Counted from the stretch's first letter, positions 8,873 to 17,113 are shown. The stretch is DNA of 36,945 bases from Candidatus Omnitrophota bacterium (GCA_016932855.1 JAFGCB010000018.1:1-36945), one strand, 5' to 3'. Program-made: numbers and translations. The notes: generated from the sequence alone by a model not told the origin.

Positions 8873-9605
8873 AGGAAGCGGTCTTTTTTACAAAACCAAC
8901 CCTGTTCTTACTGAAACTCTTGTTTGCTGCGCTAGGAGACTTAAGCAATTTAAAAATCAGCATTTCTAAGGCCGTCTGGGGATTTAAGGCGCCTTCTTTT
9001 ATAAGCCTGTCCGTATCAAAAATATATTTAAGATTTTTTTTACGCCGCGAAGGCTCTTTTATCTCACTGAATATCTTTATAATCAATCCCAGTATCTGCA
9101 TAGATATTTTATCTTTGCGATTCTTTTTAAAAAGATCGGCTAAGATTACCACGGAGTCTGCCTGGGAATTTCTCCTCAAGGCCCCTGCTAAATCCCTGAT
9201 AGAAAAGTCTGTTTTCTTACCGGCAAGCTTATAAGGCGGGTTCAATTTAAAAAGAAAAGAGAAGAAATCGTCTTTCTCCAGTTCCTCGCGATAGATATTT
9301 TCTACGTCGAAATCGAATATAAAATAGCCGCTGCTGTCTTTACCTTTTAAAGATTTTAAAAGATATGCTTTTACGTCCGGTGACAGTAAATCCGCGTTTC
9401 TGAATATGAAAATCCGATTTGTGAAAGAGAAATTTTCTATTTCTTTCTGAAGATAGGCGAGGGTTAAATCGTCGCAGAAGAAATTAAGACTGCTTAAAGA
9501 AGGATCTTCTTTTAAAAGAATGCCCTTTATCTTATCTATTTGAATCTTTTTATAGTTGGCCTCTTTTCCTAAAAGGACAAATACGTTTTTTTGAAGCTTT
9601 CCCAT
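8871..9605 (-). CDS. holA: DNA polymerase III delta subunit, short
   Basis: Clamp-loader subunit that opens the beta sliding clamp. The sequence is divergent, and I call it from the N-terminal pattern (VFVLLGKEANYKKIQIDKI, then a strand-helix segment FTNRIFIFRNADLL) and the ATPase-like middle. The lptE-holA-rpsT gene order supports the call. At 244 residues it is well below the usual 330-350; the C-terminal collar domain looks shortened. There is no frameshift evidence. The ATG at 9605 is preceded by AT-rich sequence with no obvious ribosome site. A repeat-rich spacer separates it from lptE. It could be a related AAA+ clamp-loader-like protein, but delta is the best fit. Confidence 0.72.
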   Translation of the reverse strand: MGKLQKNVFVLLGKEANYKKIQIDKIKGILLKEDPSLSSLNFFCDDLTLAYLQKEIENFSFTNRIFIFRNADLLSPDVKAYLLKSLKGKDSSGYFIFDFDVENIYREELEKDDFFSFLFKLNPPYKLAGKKTDFSIRDLAGALRRNSQADSVVILADLFKKNRKDKISMQILGLIIKIFSEIKEPSRRKKNLKYIFDTDRLIKEGALNPQTALEMLIFKLLKSPSAANKSFSKNRVGFVKKTAS

Positions 9606-9681
9606 TTCTATAACAACTATTTTTTGAACTTACCTCAAGTGGGAATAAAAAATAAATTTGTATCATCTATCCGGAAAGCTT

Positions 9682-9768
9682 CTGATTACACAGATTAAAT
9701 ATAGATTACAGTGATTAAATTTAGCGATATCGAAATCTGTGTAATCTTTTTAAAATCTCTGTAATCAG
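9682..9768. repeat. Nested inverted GATTACA-type repeats
   Basis: Four copies of a 13-bp unit like GATTACACAGATT lie in the lptE-holA spacer, two forward (9684-9696 and about 9703-9715) and two inverted (9734-9746 and about 9754-9766). GATTACACAGATT / AATCTGTGTAATC is a perfect 13-bp inverted pair, and CTGATTACA (9682-9690) / TGTAATCAG (9760-9768) is perfect too. The forward copies recur with about a 20-bp period. The block can fold into alternative long hairpins. It has no T-run, so it is not a clear terminator. Confidence 0.75.
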
Positions 9769-9803
9769 ATTATTTCTTTCCATTCAAAGTCAAAGAAATA
9801 ATC

Positions 9804-10355
9804 TTACCATGCTTCAACAATATCCTCGGTAACTTTTCGGGCCGCCTCTTCCAGCAATTCTGTTAAAGCTTGGTCTTCAGTCTTAGCAACCGAACCTACC
9901 AGGGCATATTCCGAATCCGCAATTAAACTCTTGTGTTTGATTACCTCCTGAGAAATAGTATTATAAAGTTTATAGTCAAAATTAATCTTAAGCCTGTATT
10001 CCTCTACCCTATCCTGATTATCATACCTTAAGGTGCTGCGCACAAAATCCGTAATAGTGCACTCCAGCACTAAATCAGCATTACCCTCTCTGGTGACTTT
10101 AAGATTGCCGTCGAAGGTAAACCGGGAAATCAACGCTTTTGTAAACGAATTATCCAAAAAAGGAGGCACGCTTCTAAAATTTGAATACTCTTGAGTCTCT
10201 CCGGTAACCCCTATGGCGTTAACTGCTGGCTTTATATAAATGCTGCGATACTGAGGATCCAAAAACCCTCTGGTGGTGTAGCCGCAGCCAAGACCCAAAG
10301 CGGCTAAGGTAAAACTTAAAACGCAAATAAGGAAAAAATTAATATATTGTCGCAT
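9804..10355 (-). CDS. lptE: LptE-like LPS-assembly lipoprotein
   Basis: Outer-membrane lipoprotein that would plug and assist the LptD barrel in lipopolysaccharide insertion. I start it at the ATG at 10355, which follows AAAGGAG and begins a signal peptide with lipobox LGLGC; the longer frame from a TTG at 10397 has no such logic. After the Cys comes GYTTRGFLDPQYRSIYIKPAVN, the usual LptE opening, then a strand pattern with FTKALISRF and VLECTITDFVRST and a helical end (LTELLEEAARKVTEDIVEAW). Length is about 183 residues, typical. It lies 43 bp after bamD, and a 6-bp CCTCCT / AGGAGG hairpin fills that gap just before the ribosome site. Confidence 0.85.
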   Translation of the reverse strand: MRQYINFFLICVLSFTLAALGLGCGYTTRGFLDPQYRSIYIKPAVNAIGVTGETQEYSNFRSVPPFLDNSFTKALISRFTFDGNLKVTREGNADLVLECTITDFVRSTLRYDNQDRVEEYRLKINFDYKLYNTISQEVIKHKSLIADSEYALVGSVAKTEDQALTELLEEAARKVTEDIVEAW

Positions 10356-10398
10356 AGCGCACGCTCCTTTAACCCCTCCTGTTTCAAAGGAGGTCAAT

Positions 10399-11349
10399 CT
10401 ATGATTTATCCGCTATTACCTGCAATTTTGTCTTGGATTCTTCAGCCCAGGAACTCCGGGGATAATTCCTTAAAACATAATCGTAATAAACTTGGGCGCT
10501 CTTAAATTCTTTCTGTTTATAATAGAATTCTGCGATATTAAAATATTTCTCAGCCTCTTTATCCTTGAGTTCTTCGAATTCTTTCTGGGCTTCCTGAGAA
10601 ATCTCGGCATCGGGATGTCTAGCTATAAATTCTTCAAACCGTTCTTTAGCCTCTTTAGTAAGAGCCTGATCATAATCACTGTCTAACGATGCTCTTGCGC
10701 TGCACAAAGCCAACTGATACTTTGCCGGCTCGACCCACTCGCTTTCCGGATACTTCTCGATTAAGGCCTTAAAAGAATCTATGGCTTGCTCGTAGCGGGC
10801 CAGGCTCTTGTAAAGCAGCCCCAGCTTATATTGGGAAGCCTGGGCTGATTCTGAATAAGGGGCATTGTCTATAACCTTCCTGAATATCTCGATGGAAGGA
10901 TGTTCAAATAATTCATCCATAACAACGCCTAGCCACTTATTTCTTTCTCTATTAAGGAAATAATCACCTATTTTGTATTCTATCTCTACTATCTCGCTTA
11001 TTCGTTCGCTATAAGGATAGGAATCGACTACTTTCTGGTATTCTTTAAAAGCCTGATAGGAATTGCCCAGAGCTTGCAGACATTTTCCCATATAGTATTG
11101 AGCCTCGGGAGCCTGCTTTGCGTCAGGAAAGTGAGCAATAACCTTCCTAAACTCTTTATAGGCTTCTTGATAGTTCTCGGCCTCATATATCTGCATTGCC
11201 CTGTCCAGCTGAGCCTGGGGAGAAGCTAAAGGAGAATGCTGAGGGTTTCGCCATTTTTCAGCCTTAGGCGACCAAATCCAAAAAGCTGATCCAACCTGAT
11301 TTATGCTCATTAAAAGAAAAAATATGATAATAGCCTTCAAGCTTTTCAT
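10399..11349 (-). CDS. bamD: BamD/YfiO-like tetratricopeptide protein
   Basis: BAM-complex type TPR protein that helps fold outer-membrane barrels. After a signal-like N-terminus (MKSLKAIIIFFLLMSINQ) it has a series of TPR units, for example AMQIYEAENYQEAYKEFRKV, AQYYMGKCLQALGNSYQAFKE, ASQYKLGLLYKSLARYEQA and AEFYYKQKEFKSAQVYYDYV, and an end typical of YfiO. It has 316 residues, a bit longer than the proteobacterial protein. Oddly, there is no cysteine in the signal region (...QVGSAFWIWSPKAEKW), so the usual lipid anchor is missing. Neighbours lptE and comEC support an envelope operon. A related CpoB/YbgF-type TPR protein is the main alternative. Confidence 0.8.
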   Translation of the reverse strand: MKSLKAIIIFFLLMSINQVGSAFWIWSPKAEKWRNPQHSPLASPQAQLDRAMQIYEAENYQEAYKEFRKVIAHFPDAKQAPEAQYYMGKCLQALGNSYQAFKEYQKVVDSYPYSERISEIVEIEYKIGDYFLNRERNKWLGVVMDELFEHPSIEIFRKVIDNAPYSESAQASQYKLGLLYKSLARYEQAIDSFKALIEKYPESEWVEPAKYQLALCSARASLDSDYDQALTKEAKERFEEFIARHPDAEISQEAQKEFEELKDKEAEKYFNIAEFYYKQKEFKSAQVYYDYVLRNYPRSSWAEESKTKLQVIADKS

Positions 11350-11597
11350 AGGCTTTTAACTATAGCAGAATAAACAAGAAAAGTCAAATTAAAGCGGATT
11401 CAAAAAGGTTATTCTTGGTTTATCATTGTCTGTTTCTAGAAAAAATCCCGGTTTTTCACTCAAATTACCGGCTTCTCAAAAATATTTTTAGGCTCTGAAA
11501 TTCATAATTTCGCCGTTTTTCAAAGATTTTTAAAAAATCAGGAAAACGTTTACAAAAAAAACAGCTTAACCCCTAGAAAACCAACGAGTTATCGAGG
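11350..11597. other. AT-rich spacer between bamD and the small RNA candidate
   Basis: This is the larger part of the 380-bp gap between bamD and comEC. I see no open frame with a ribosome site, no tRNA and no strong palindrome. It is AT-rich and may hold the bamD promoter, but I cannot point to a convincing one. Confidence 0.4.
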
Positions 11598-11667
11598 TAT
11601 ACTTTAAGTGTCCCGCGTAATTGCGGGAAAAGCCACGGACCCCGCTCCGAATAAGGGCGGGGTTTTT
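11598..11667 (+). ncRNA. Candidate small RNA with own promoter box and terminator
   Basis: A TATACT -10-like box (11598-11603) precedes a stretch of about 60 nt with two hairpins: CCCGC / GCGGG (11612-11616 and 11623-11627, 6-nt loop), then CCCCGC / GCGGGG (11640-11645 and 11657-11662) followed by T5, a textbook intrinsic terminator. No plus-strand gene lies upstream, so the terminator would end a very short transcript. The linker AAAAGCCACGGAC recalls the 3' half of c-di-GMP-I riboswitches, but the 5' half is absent. No convincing -35 is seen. Function is unknown. Confidence 0.45.
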
Positions 11668-11729
11668 ATGTTCAAGTGCGCTTTATCTTCAAATACCCGC
11701 ACCCGGCAGGCTAACCTTAAATCAATTCT

Positions 11730-13160
11730 TCAGGATATTTTGCTGTGTATTTTCGCGGAAAAGACTTTAATGCATAACAAGGTAATCAAGACAGTGTAAT
11801 ATAAAAATACATGGCTCAAGGAAAACTTATATTCAAAATAGCTGAAAGGAAGTTTGGACAAAAAACAATTTATCCGCAAGAAAGCAAAAATCAAGAAAGA
11901 AATAGAATTTGAAAGAACCGCTCTTAACGCAGAAAATAAATACAATCCTAAAAATGCCGACAAAGAAGAAATAATAATACCTAAATAGGGTATTATCACG
12001 ACACTGGTAAAAATATTCAAAAGGTAAACTTTTGAAAAGTAGAAACTTACCAGCGGCATAAGACCCAGGTTAGCGAATAAAGACATAAAAAATAGAATTC
12101 GTATTTTATCAAAAAACTGGGAATCTTTCCGCCGGACATAAAAATACTTAAAGCCCGACACTATAGAAAATACCGCGATAAAAGAAAGCTGGAAACTTGC
12201 CGAAAACAAATCCTGGGGCCTTAATAATAAATCCGCAAAACCCGCTAAACCCAGAGAGTTAAGAGCAAAGAATTTCCTTTGCAGTAAAAAACTAAGACAA
12301 AAGCAGATAAACATAATAGCCGCCCGGGTTACAGGCGGCTTTAAACCGCAAATAAAGGCATAAAATAGGATTAAGCACATCGCGATAGCAAGCCGTGTCT
12401 TTCGCTTAAAGCCAACCAGCTTTAAAACAAACAAGCACAGCCAGGCCACAATACCTACATGAAGCCCGCTTATAGCCAGAATATGGCTTGTTCCGGCGTC
12501 TGCGAATATGCCTTTTATTTCCTTAGACAAGTCTTCTCTTCTGCCCAGAAATATGCTCAAAACAAAAGGTGCGATTTCTTCCGGGAAACTACCCTTGATA
12601 ACCGCGGCCAATTTCTCAGAAACCACAAAAGCTGACTTTCTTATCCCTGTAGAATTTTTTACCAAATTCGGCCGGTTCTTGCCGGATATATAAAGAGTGT
12701 ATTTTGAATACCCGTAGCCTGATTTGCGCAATTTCCCCTTGAAAAGATAATAATTTAGAGATCCAAGGTCCTGTTGAGAATAATCTTTAACCAGGATGCT
12801 TGCGGGGTAATAGATATTTTTCCCATCCTTTATTAGATAATTAGAGTCAATTAGGTAAGTTCTGAAAACACCGAACTGCCTGGCCGGCTTATCAATCTTT
12901 CCGCAGACATAAACCTCGCCGATTAAAACCTCTTCCGGCAAAATAAGGCTATAAGGCTTAATCCAGATAAAACCCAGAAACAAAAAGATAAAAAGAATGG
13001 AAATATCCGAGGGAAAAAGCTTGCTTTTTTTATGAAAGAATACCGCCGATAAGAAAAATGCAAAACTAAGGAATATTAAAAGGAAGGGGTTTAAACTTAA
13101 GAATTTACCGCTAATTATCCCTAAGGCAAAGCTTATAAAAATTCCTAAAGCCGGGTGCAT
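11730..13160 (-). CDS. comEC: ComEC/Rec2-like DNA-uptake channel, lacking the metallo-beta-lactamase domain
   Basis: Inner-membrane channel for single-stranded DNA during natural transformation. The 476-residue protein shows N-terminal transmembrane helices, a DUF4131-like OB segment (VYVCGKIDKPARQFGVFRTYL) and the competence domain with the hallmark HILAISGLHVG. Further helices include PPVTRAAIMFI, and it ends after the membrane part. Many ComEC proteins continue with a metallo-beta-lactamase nuclease domain for a total of 700-800 residues; that is absent here and no remnant is visible in the downstream 380-bp gap. It shares one base with comEA (stop/start TAATG), so translation is likely coupled. 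Confidence 0.92.
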   Translation of the reverse strand: MHPALGIFISFALGIISGKFLSLNPFLLIFLSFAFFLSAVFFHKKSKLFPSDISILFIFLFLGFIWIKPYSLILPEEVLIGEVYVCGKIDKPARQFGVFRTYLIDSNYLIKDGKNIYYPASILVKDYSQQDLGSLNYYLFKGKLRKSGYGYSKYTLYISGKNRPNLVKNSTGIRKSAFVVSEKLAAVIKGSFPEEIAPFVLSIFLGRREDLSKEIKGIFADAGTSHILAISGLHVGIVAWLCLFVLKLVGFKRKTRLAIAMCLILFYAFICGLKPPVTRAAIMFICFCLSFLLQRKFFALNSLGLAGFADLLLRPQDLFSASFQLSFIAVFSIVSGFKYFYVRRKDSQFFDKIRILFFMSLFANLGLMPLVSFYFSKVYLLNIFTSVVIIPYLGIIISSLSAFLGLYLFSALRAVLSNSISFLIFAFLRINCFLSKLPFSYFEYKFSLSHVFLYYTVLITLLCIKVFSAKIHSKIS

Positions 13161-13498
13161 TAATCTAAAATTAAATACCGCTTAATTTTCTCCAGTTTCT
13201 TCTTGCCGATTCCTTCTACTTTCTCTAAATCTTCTATTGCGGCGAAAGGGCCGTTTTCAGTTCTGTAAAATATTATCCTATCGGCAATAACTTCGCCTAT
13301 GCCGTAGATAGCCAGAAGCTGTTCTCTGGTAGCGGTATTTACATTTACCTTGACAGTTTCAGGAGAAGCCTGGTTAATTTTAATCGAATCAAGATAGCCT
13401 GGATTCTTTTTAAGAAAGAAATGCGCGCCTGAACCTGTTATCAACAAAAAGGCTAAGAATAATAAAGCGTTTCTTTCCTGGCAGGTAAGGTTAAACAT
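13160..13498 (-). CDS. comEA: ComEA-like helix-hairpin-helix DNA-binding protein
   Basis: Periplasmic DNA receptor of the transformation pathway. The 112-residue protein has an N-terminal membrane anchor (NALLFLAFLLITGSGAHFF), a short linker, and the ComEA double HhH domain: VNVNTATREQLLAIYGIGEVIADRI, then FAAIEDLEKVEGIGKKKLEKI. The ATG lies directly next to the repeat-rich leuS spacer, with no clear ribosome site. It overlaps comEC by one base. Together with the pilT-like ATPase and pilin-like protein in this window it suggests that DNA uptake is part of the biology, although the other competence genes are not here. Confidence 0.92.
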   Translation of the reverse strand: MFNLTCQERNALLFLAFLLITGSGAHFFLKKNPGYLDSIKINQASPETVKVNVNTATREQLLAIYGIGEVIADRIIFYRTENGPFAAIEDLEKVEGIGKKKLEKIKRYLILD

Positions 13499-13502
13499 CT
13501 CT

Positions 13503-13590
13503 CAACGCTAATTTTCGCTAATTTCTAAGACGCTAATACCCGCTAATATTCGCGTAAATTCGCGTTTCAAATTAGCGCTAATTAGCGCCT
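13503..13590. repeat. 10-bp-periodic CGCTAAT repeats with palindrome
   Basis: In the leuS-comEA spacer CGC(T/G)(A/T)AAT-like units recur at 13506, 13516, 13531, 13541, 13551 and 13561, mostly 10 bp apart. They end in ATTAGCGCTAAT, a perfect 12-bp palindrome at 13571-13582, and another inverted ATTAGCG copy. The same decad motif appears upstream of tRNA-Leu near 17240-17280. The role is unknown; no T-run follows. Confidence 0.7.
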
Positions 13591-16063
13591 AAGGGACGAT
13601 ATTCACCAATTTTCCGGGAACGTAGATTATCTTTTTCGGCGAGGCTCCTTTAAGAGCATCCTTGATTTTCTGCGAAGATAAAGCTTTTTGCTCAATGTCT
13701 TTTGAGGAAATCTCTGCCGGGACCAAAAGACGGGCTTTTACTTTTCCTCTAATAATGACGGCTATCTCTATTTCATCTTCTTTTAAAAACTCCTCTTTAT
13801 ATTCAGGCCAATTCTCTTTAAAAATTGAGTCTTTGCCGCCTAAAATCCCCCAGGATTCCTCGCAAATATGAGGCGCGAAAGGTGCCAGCAGCAAAAACAC
13901 CGTCTTTACCGCCTCCCTTAAAATACTGCTCTGTACTCTGTACTCTGTACTCTGTACTCCTCTATATATTTCATTTACCAATTCCATGACTCTGCTTATA
14001 GCGGTGTTGAACTGGAAGTTTCCTTCCAAATCACGGGTCACTTCTTGTATCGTCAAATGCATCTTTCTTAATATTTTCTTATCAAGAACGGATAATTTTT
14101 CTTTGTTTTCTTCGGGCTCTTTACCCTCGACAAACTCGAGAAGCCTGAAGCATCTTTTAAGAAAGCGAAAGCTTCCCTGCAATCCTTCATCCTGCCATTC
14201 AGCGTCTTTCTCGGGAGGGCCCATAAAAAGAATATAAAGTCTCATCGTGTCTGTGCCGTATTTATCGATTATATACTCGGGAGACACTACATTGCCCTTG
14301 GACTTTGACATCTTTGCGCCGTCTTTTACGATCATGCCCTGGGTAAAGAGCCGGCAAAACGGCTCCTTAAAGTTTATTAGCCCCAAATCATATAGGAACT
14401 TATTTATAAATCTTGAATACATAAGATGCAAAATAGCGTGTTCGACGCCTCCTATATACTGGTCAACCGGAAGCCAGTAATTTACATCCTGGGGGTTAAA
14501 AATATTGTCTCGGTCCCGGGGGCAAATATACCGCAAATAATACCAACTTGAATCAACAAAGGTATCCATGGTGTCTGTTTCTCTCTTGGCCCGGCTTCCG
14601 CAGCGAGGACATTCGGTATTAAGAAAATCTTCAACGTACTTCAAAGGAGACTCTCCTGTCGGCTTAAACTCTACGTCCTCCGGCAAAAGAACCGGTAAAT
14701 CTTTCTCCTCGACAGGCACAATCCCGCACTTATCGCAGTAAACTATAGGAATAGGGACTCCCCAGTAACGCTGCCGGGATATAAGCCAATCCTTGAGCCT
14801 GAAATTTATTTCTCTTTTTCCTATACTATTTTTCTCCATATATGAAGCTATTGTTTCCTTGGCTTCTTCTGAACCCAGCCCGGAGAAATGCCCGGAATTA
14901 GCAAGCACCCCTTCGCCTTCATAAGCCTCTTTAATGGCCTGTAGCTTGTGGCTTATAGCTTGTGGTTTGCTTATGACTTCTATAATCGGCAACTGGTATT
15001 TTCTGGCAAATTCAAAATCGCGGCTGTCATGAGCCGGGACGCACATAATAGCGCCGGTTCCGTATTCCATTAAGACATAATTGGAAATCCAAATCGGTAT
15101 TTTAATCCCGTTCATGGGATTTATAGCGTAAACTCCGGTAAAAATTCCTTCTTTTTGGAAATCTTCCTGAAGCCGGGCTGAACTGGGCTGGTTTCTGATC
15201 TTTTCTATAAACTGCCTTATTTTTTCTTTATCCGGTGAATCCTCTATAAGCTTATCTAGTAAAGGATATTCTGCTGATAAAGCCAGGAAAGTAGCCCCGA
15301 AAATAGTATCAACTCTTGTAGTAAAACAGTTTATTTTAAATTCTTTATCTTCTACGGAAAAATCAATGCTTACTCCCTGCGACCTTCCGATCCAGTTTTC
15401 CTGCATAACCTTGACCCTCTGAGGCCAATCTTTAAGCAACTCCAAATCATCGAGAAGTCTCTGGGCATAGTCGGTAATCTTAAAAAACCACTGTTCTAAA
15501 TCTTTCTGAACAACCTCTGTTGAGCATCTTTCACACCTTCCGGAAACAACCTGTTCGTTTGCCAAAACAGTTTTACATGAGGAACAGAAATTTACAGCCG
15601 CCTCTTTTTTATAAGCTAAGTTTTTCGCGTAGAGCTTTAAAAAAATCCATTGAGTCCACTTATAATACTCCGGAATGCAAGTCGTTACTTCACGCTCCCA
15701 ATCATAGCCTATCCCCCAAGAGTTAAGCTGACTCTTAATTCTATTTATATTCTTGAAAGTCCATTCTTTAGGATGGATGTTGTGCTTTATTGCCTGGTTT
15801 TCCGCCGGAAGCCCGAAAGCATCCCAGCCCATAGGTGAAAGCACGAGGCTTGCCCGCATCATCTTATAGCGGACTACGGCGTCACCTATGACATAATTAC
15901 GGCCGTGGCCCACATGAAGCTCCGAAGAAGGATAAGGAAACATGACCAAACAATAATATTTTGGCTTAGCTCTATCCTGGGTGTCTACCTTAAACAAGCC
16001 TTTATCCTGCCAGAAAGCCTGCCATTTCTTTTCTATCTTCTTATGTTGGTATTGGCGTTCCAT
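13589..16063 (-). CDS. leuS: Leucyl-tRNA synthetase
   Basis: Class I synthetase that charges tRNA-Leu. The 824 residues are in the normal range. The HIGH-type motif is HVGHGRNY near residue 52, the CP1 editing domain is present (TRVDTIFGATFLALSAEYPLL and GTGAIMCVPAHDSRDFEFA), and KMSKSKGNVVSP is the KMSKS loop. The C-terminal segment VIIRGKVKARLLVPAEIS is typical of bacterial LeuRS. The start at 16063 has no clear ribosome site but fits the family N-terminus (MERQYQHKKIEKKWQAFW). Two short 7-bp-periodic DNA arrays are embedded in frame, at 14944-14971 and 13929-13959. They add low-complexity residues (KPQAISHKLQAI and STEYRVQSS) in what look like surface loops. Confidence 0.98.
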   Translation of the reverse strand: MERQYQHKKIEKKWQAFWQDKGLFKVDTQDRAKPKYYCLVMFPYPSSELHVGHGRNYVIGDAVVRYKMMRASLVLSPMGWDAFGLPAENQAIKHNIHPKEWTFKNINRIKSQLNSWGIGYDWEREVTTCIPEYYKWTQWIFLKLYAKNLAYKKEAAVNFCSSCKTVLANEQVVSGRCERCSTEVVQKDLEQWFFKITDYAQRLLDDLELLKDWPQRVKVMQENWIGRSQGVSIDFSVEDKEFKINCFTTRVDTIFGATFLALSAEYPLLDKLIEDSPDKEKIRQFIEKIRNQPSSARLQEDFQKEGIFTGVYAINPMNGIKIPIWISNYVLMEYGTGAIMCVPAHDSRDFEFARKYQLPIIEVISKPQAISHKLQAIKEAYEGEGVLANSGHFSGLGSEEAKETIASYMEKNSIGKREINFRLKDWLISRQRYWGVPIPIVYCDKCGIVPVEEKDLPVLLPEDVEFKPTGESPLKYVEDFLNTECPRCGSRAKRETDTMDTFVDSSWYYLRYICPRDRDNIFNPQDVNYWLPVDQYIGGVEHAILHLMYSRFINKFLYDLGLINFKEPFCRLFTQGMIVKDGAKMSKSKGNVVSPEYIIDKYGTDTMRLYILFMGPPEKDAEWQDEGLQGSFRFLKRCFRLLEFVEGKEPEENKEKLSVLDKKILRKMHLTIQEVTRDLEGNFQFNTAISRVMELVNEIYRGVQSTEYRVQSSILREAVKTVFLLLAPFAPHICEESWGILGGKDSIFKENWPEYKEEFLKEDEIEIAVIIRGKVKARLLVPAEISSKDIEQKALSSQKIKDALKGASPKKIIYVPGKLVNIVP
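13929..13959. repeat. Heptanucleotide array CTCTGTA inside leuS
   Basis: Four exact tandem copies of CTCTGTA plus a partial fifth. They lie within the coding region of the anticodon-binding part of leuS, where they encode VQSTEYRVQSS. Period 7 keeps the frame only in multiples of three copies, so copy-number change would usually break leuS. Confidence 0.85.
14944..14971. repeat. Degenerate heptanucleotide array inside leuS editing region
   Basis: GCTTGTG, GCTTATA, GCTTGTG and GTTTGCT follow one another with a 7-bp step. They encode an ISHKLQA-like insertion just before EAYEGEGVLANSG in the CP1 region of LeuRS. Confidence 0.6.
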
Positions 16064-16088
16064 GACAGCTAATAAATGAAGGTTTTAA

Positions 16089-16943
16089 TCAGGCTAGCCG
16101 TCCATCGTAAAGACTCCTTACGGCTTCGATATTCCGCGTATCATCGGTTTCCTCTTTCTTGGGAGTCTCTAAAATAAACGGGACTGTTCTAAGTTTGGGG
16201 TGATTTATAAATCTTCTGAATCCTTCTTTTCCTATTTGGCCTTCTCCTATATGCCAATGCCTGTCTTTTTTAGAACCCAGGGTATCTCTTGTATCATTAA
16301 GATGGATTAGCTTAAGCCTATCTAAACCTATTAAAGAATCGATTTCCGTGACTAGATTATTAAGCCCTTCCTCTTCGCTTAAATTATAGCCGGCTGAAAA
16401 GACATGGCAGGTATCAAGGCAAATCCCTAGATTCTTAGGCCTGCCTAATTTATCTATTATATAGGCCAGCTCTGAAAAATGCGAGCCTATCCAATGGCCG
16501 CTTCCGGAAATATTTTCCAATAATAAGGTTACTGAAGGTGGTGATTTTTTTAGAATTTTATCTAAAGCCTCGATTACCCTCTTGATGCCGTCCTGATAGG
16601 TGCTTCTCTTGAAACTTCCCACGTGGGTAACCATAAGCTCGGCTCCTAAATCATGGGCATCGTGCATATCCCTTATAAAATCCCTGACCGAGAATCTATA
16701 AAACCTTTTGTTATAGCTGGCTAAATTCAAAGTATAGACTGCGTGGATGGCCAGGGGGTTAATGTCGGCCTTTTTTCTTCTCTTTACAAACTCATCTAGG
16801 TCGTCTTTCTCCTGGGGTTTTCTTCTGAAGGAACGGGGATTGCGGGAAAATATCTGCATAGTATTGCAGCCAAGCTCAACTATCCTGTCTATTGCCTTAT
16901 AGATTTTACCTGAAATAGATACCTGAACGCCTAAACGCAGCAT
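16089..16943 (-). CDS. nfo: Endonuclease IV (AP endonuclease)
   Basis: Zinc-dependent TIM-barrel enzyme that cuts the backbone 5' of abasic sites in base-excision repair. The 284 residues follow the Nfo pattern from the N-terminus (LGVQVSISGKIYKAIDRIVELGCNTMQIFSRNPRSF). Metal-ligand segments are visible: LAIHAVYTLNLAS, ELMVTHVGS, LLLENISG, LGICLDTCHVFSAGY, KLIHLNDTRDTLGSKKDRHWHIGEG and PFILETP. It starts at ATG 16943 and ends 25 bp before leuS. tRNA-Ala lies about 80 bp upstream on the same strand, so they may be cotranscribed. Confidence 0.95.
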   Translation of the reverse strand: MLRLGVQVSISGKIYKAIDRIVELGCNTMQIFSRNPRSFRRKPQEKDDLDEFVKRRKKADINPLAIHAVYTLNLASYNKRFYRFSVRDFIRDMHDAHDLGAELMVTHVGSFKRSTYQDGIKRVIEALDKILKKSPPSVTLLLENISGSGHWIGSHFSELAYIIDKLGRPKNLGICLDTCHVFSAGYNLSEEEGLNNLVTEIDSLIGLDRLKLIHLNDTRDTLGSKKDRHWHIGEGQIGKEGFRRFINHPKLRTVPFILETPKKEETDDTRNIEAVRSLYDGRLA

Positions 16944-17025
16944 TTAAGTCTGTATTGTTCTACTCCGCCATTCACCCTATAAAAACCGGCGTGGCTCCGC
17001 AGGAATAAATTTCTTCGAAGAAGTA

Positions 17026-17098
17026 TGGAGCCGGAGGGAGTTGAACCCTCGACCTTTTGACTGCCAGTCAAACGTTCTCCCAACTGAACTACGGCCCC
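17026..17098 (-). tRNA. tRNA-Ala (anticodon GGC)
   Basis: A complete cloverleaf of 73 nt. The acceptor GGGGCCG pairs with CGGCTCC and includes the G3-U70 wobble that marks alanine tRNAs. The anticodon stem TTTGA / TCAAA encloses CTGGCAG (anticodon GGC), and the T-arm is GAGGG-TTCAACT-CCCTC. The discriminator is A; CCA is not encoded. Confidence 0.96.
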
Positions 17099-17113
17099 AT
17101 TAATGGCCAATTG

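Noticed and set aside
11598..11667. A c-di-GMP-I (GEMM) riboswitch
   Set aside because: The 3' phrase AAAGCCACGG is similar, but the GGCAAACC half and the kissing-loop context are missing, and no gene follows on that strand.
11608..11799. A 63-aa plus-strand protein
   Set aside because: No ribosome site; it runs through the terminator and into the 3' end of comEC, with no family resemblance.
13503..13590. A CRISPR array
   Set aside because: Units of 7-10 bp with 3-bp fillers do not have CRISPR repeat/spacer sizes. The same applies to the heptad arrays.
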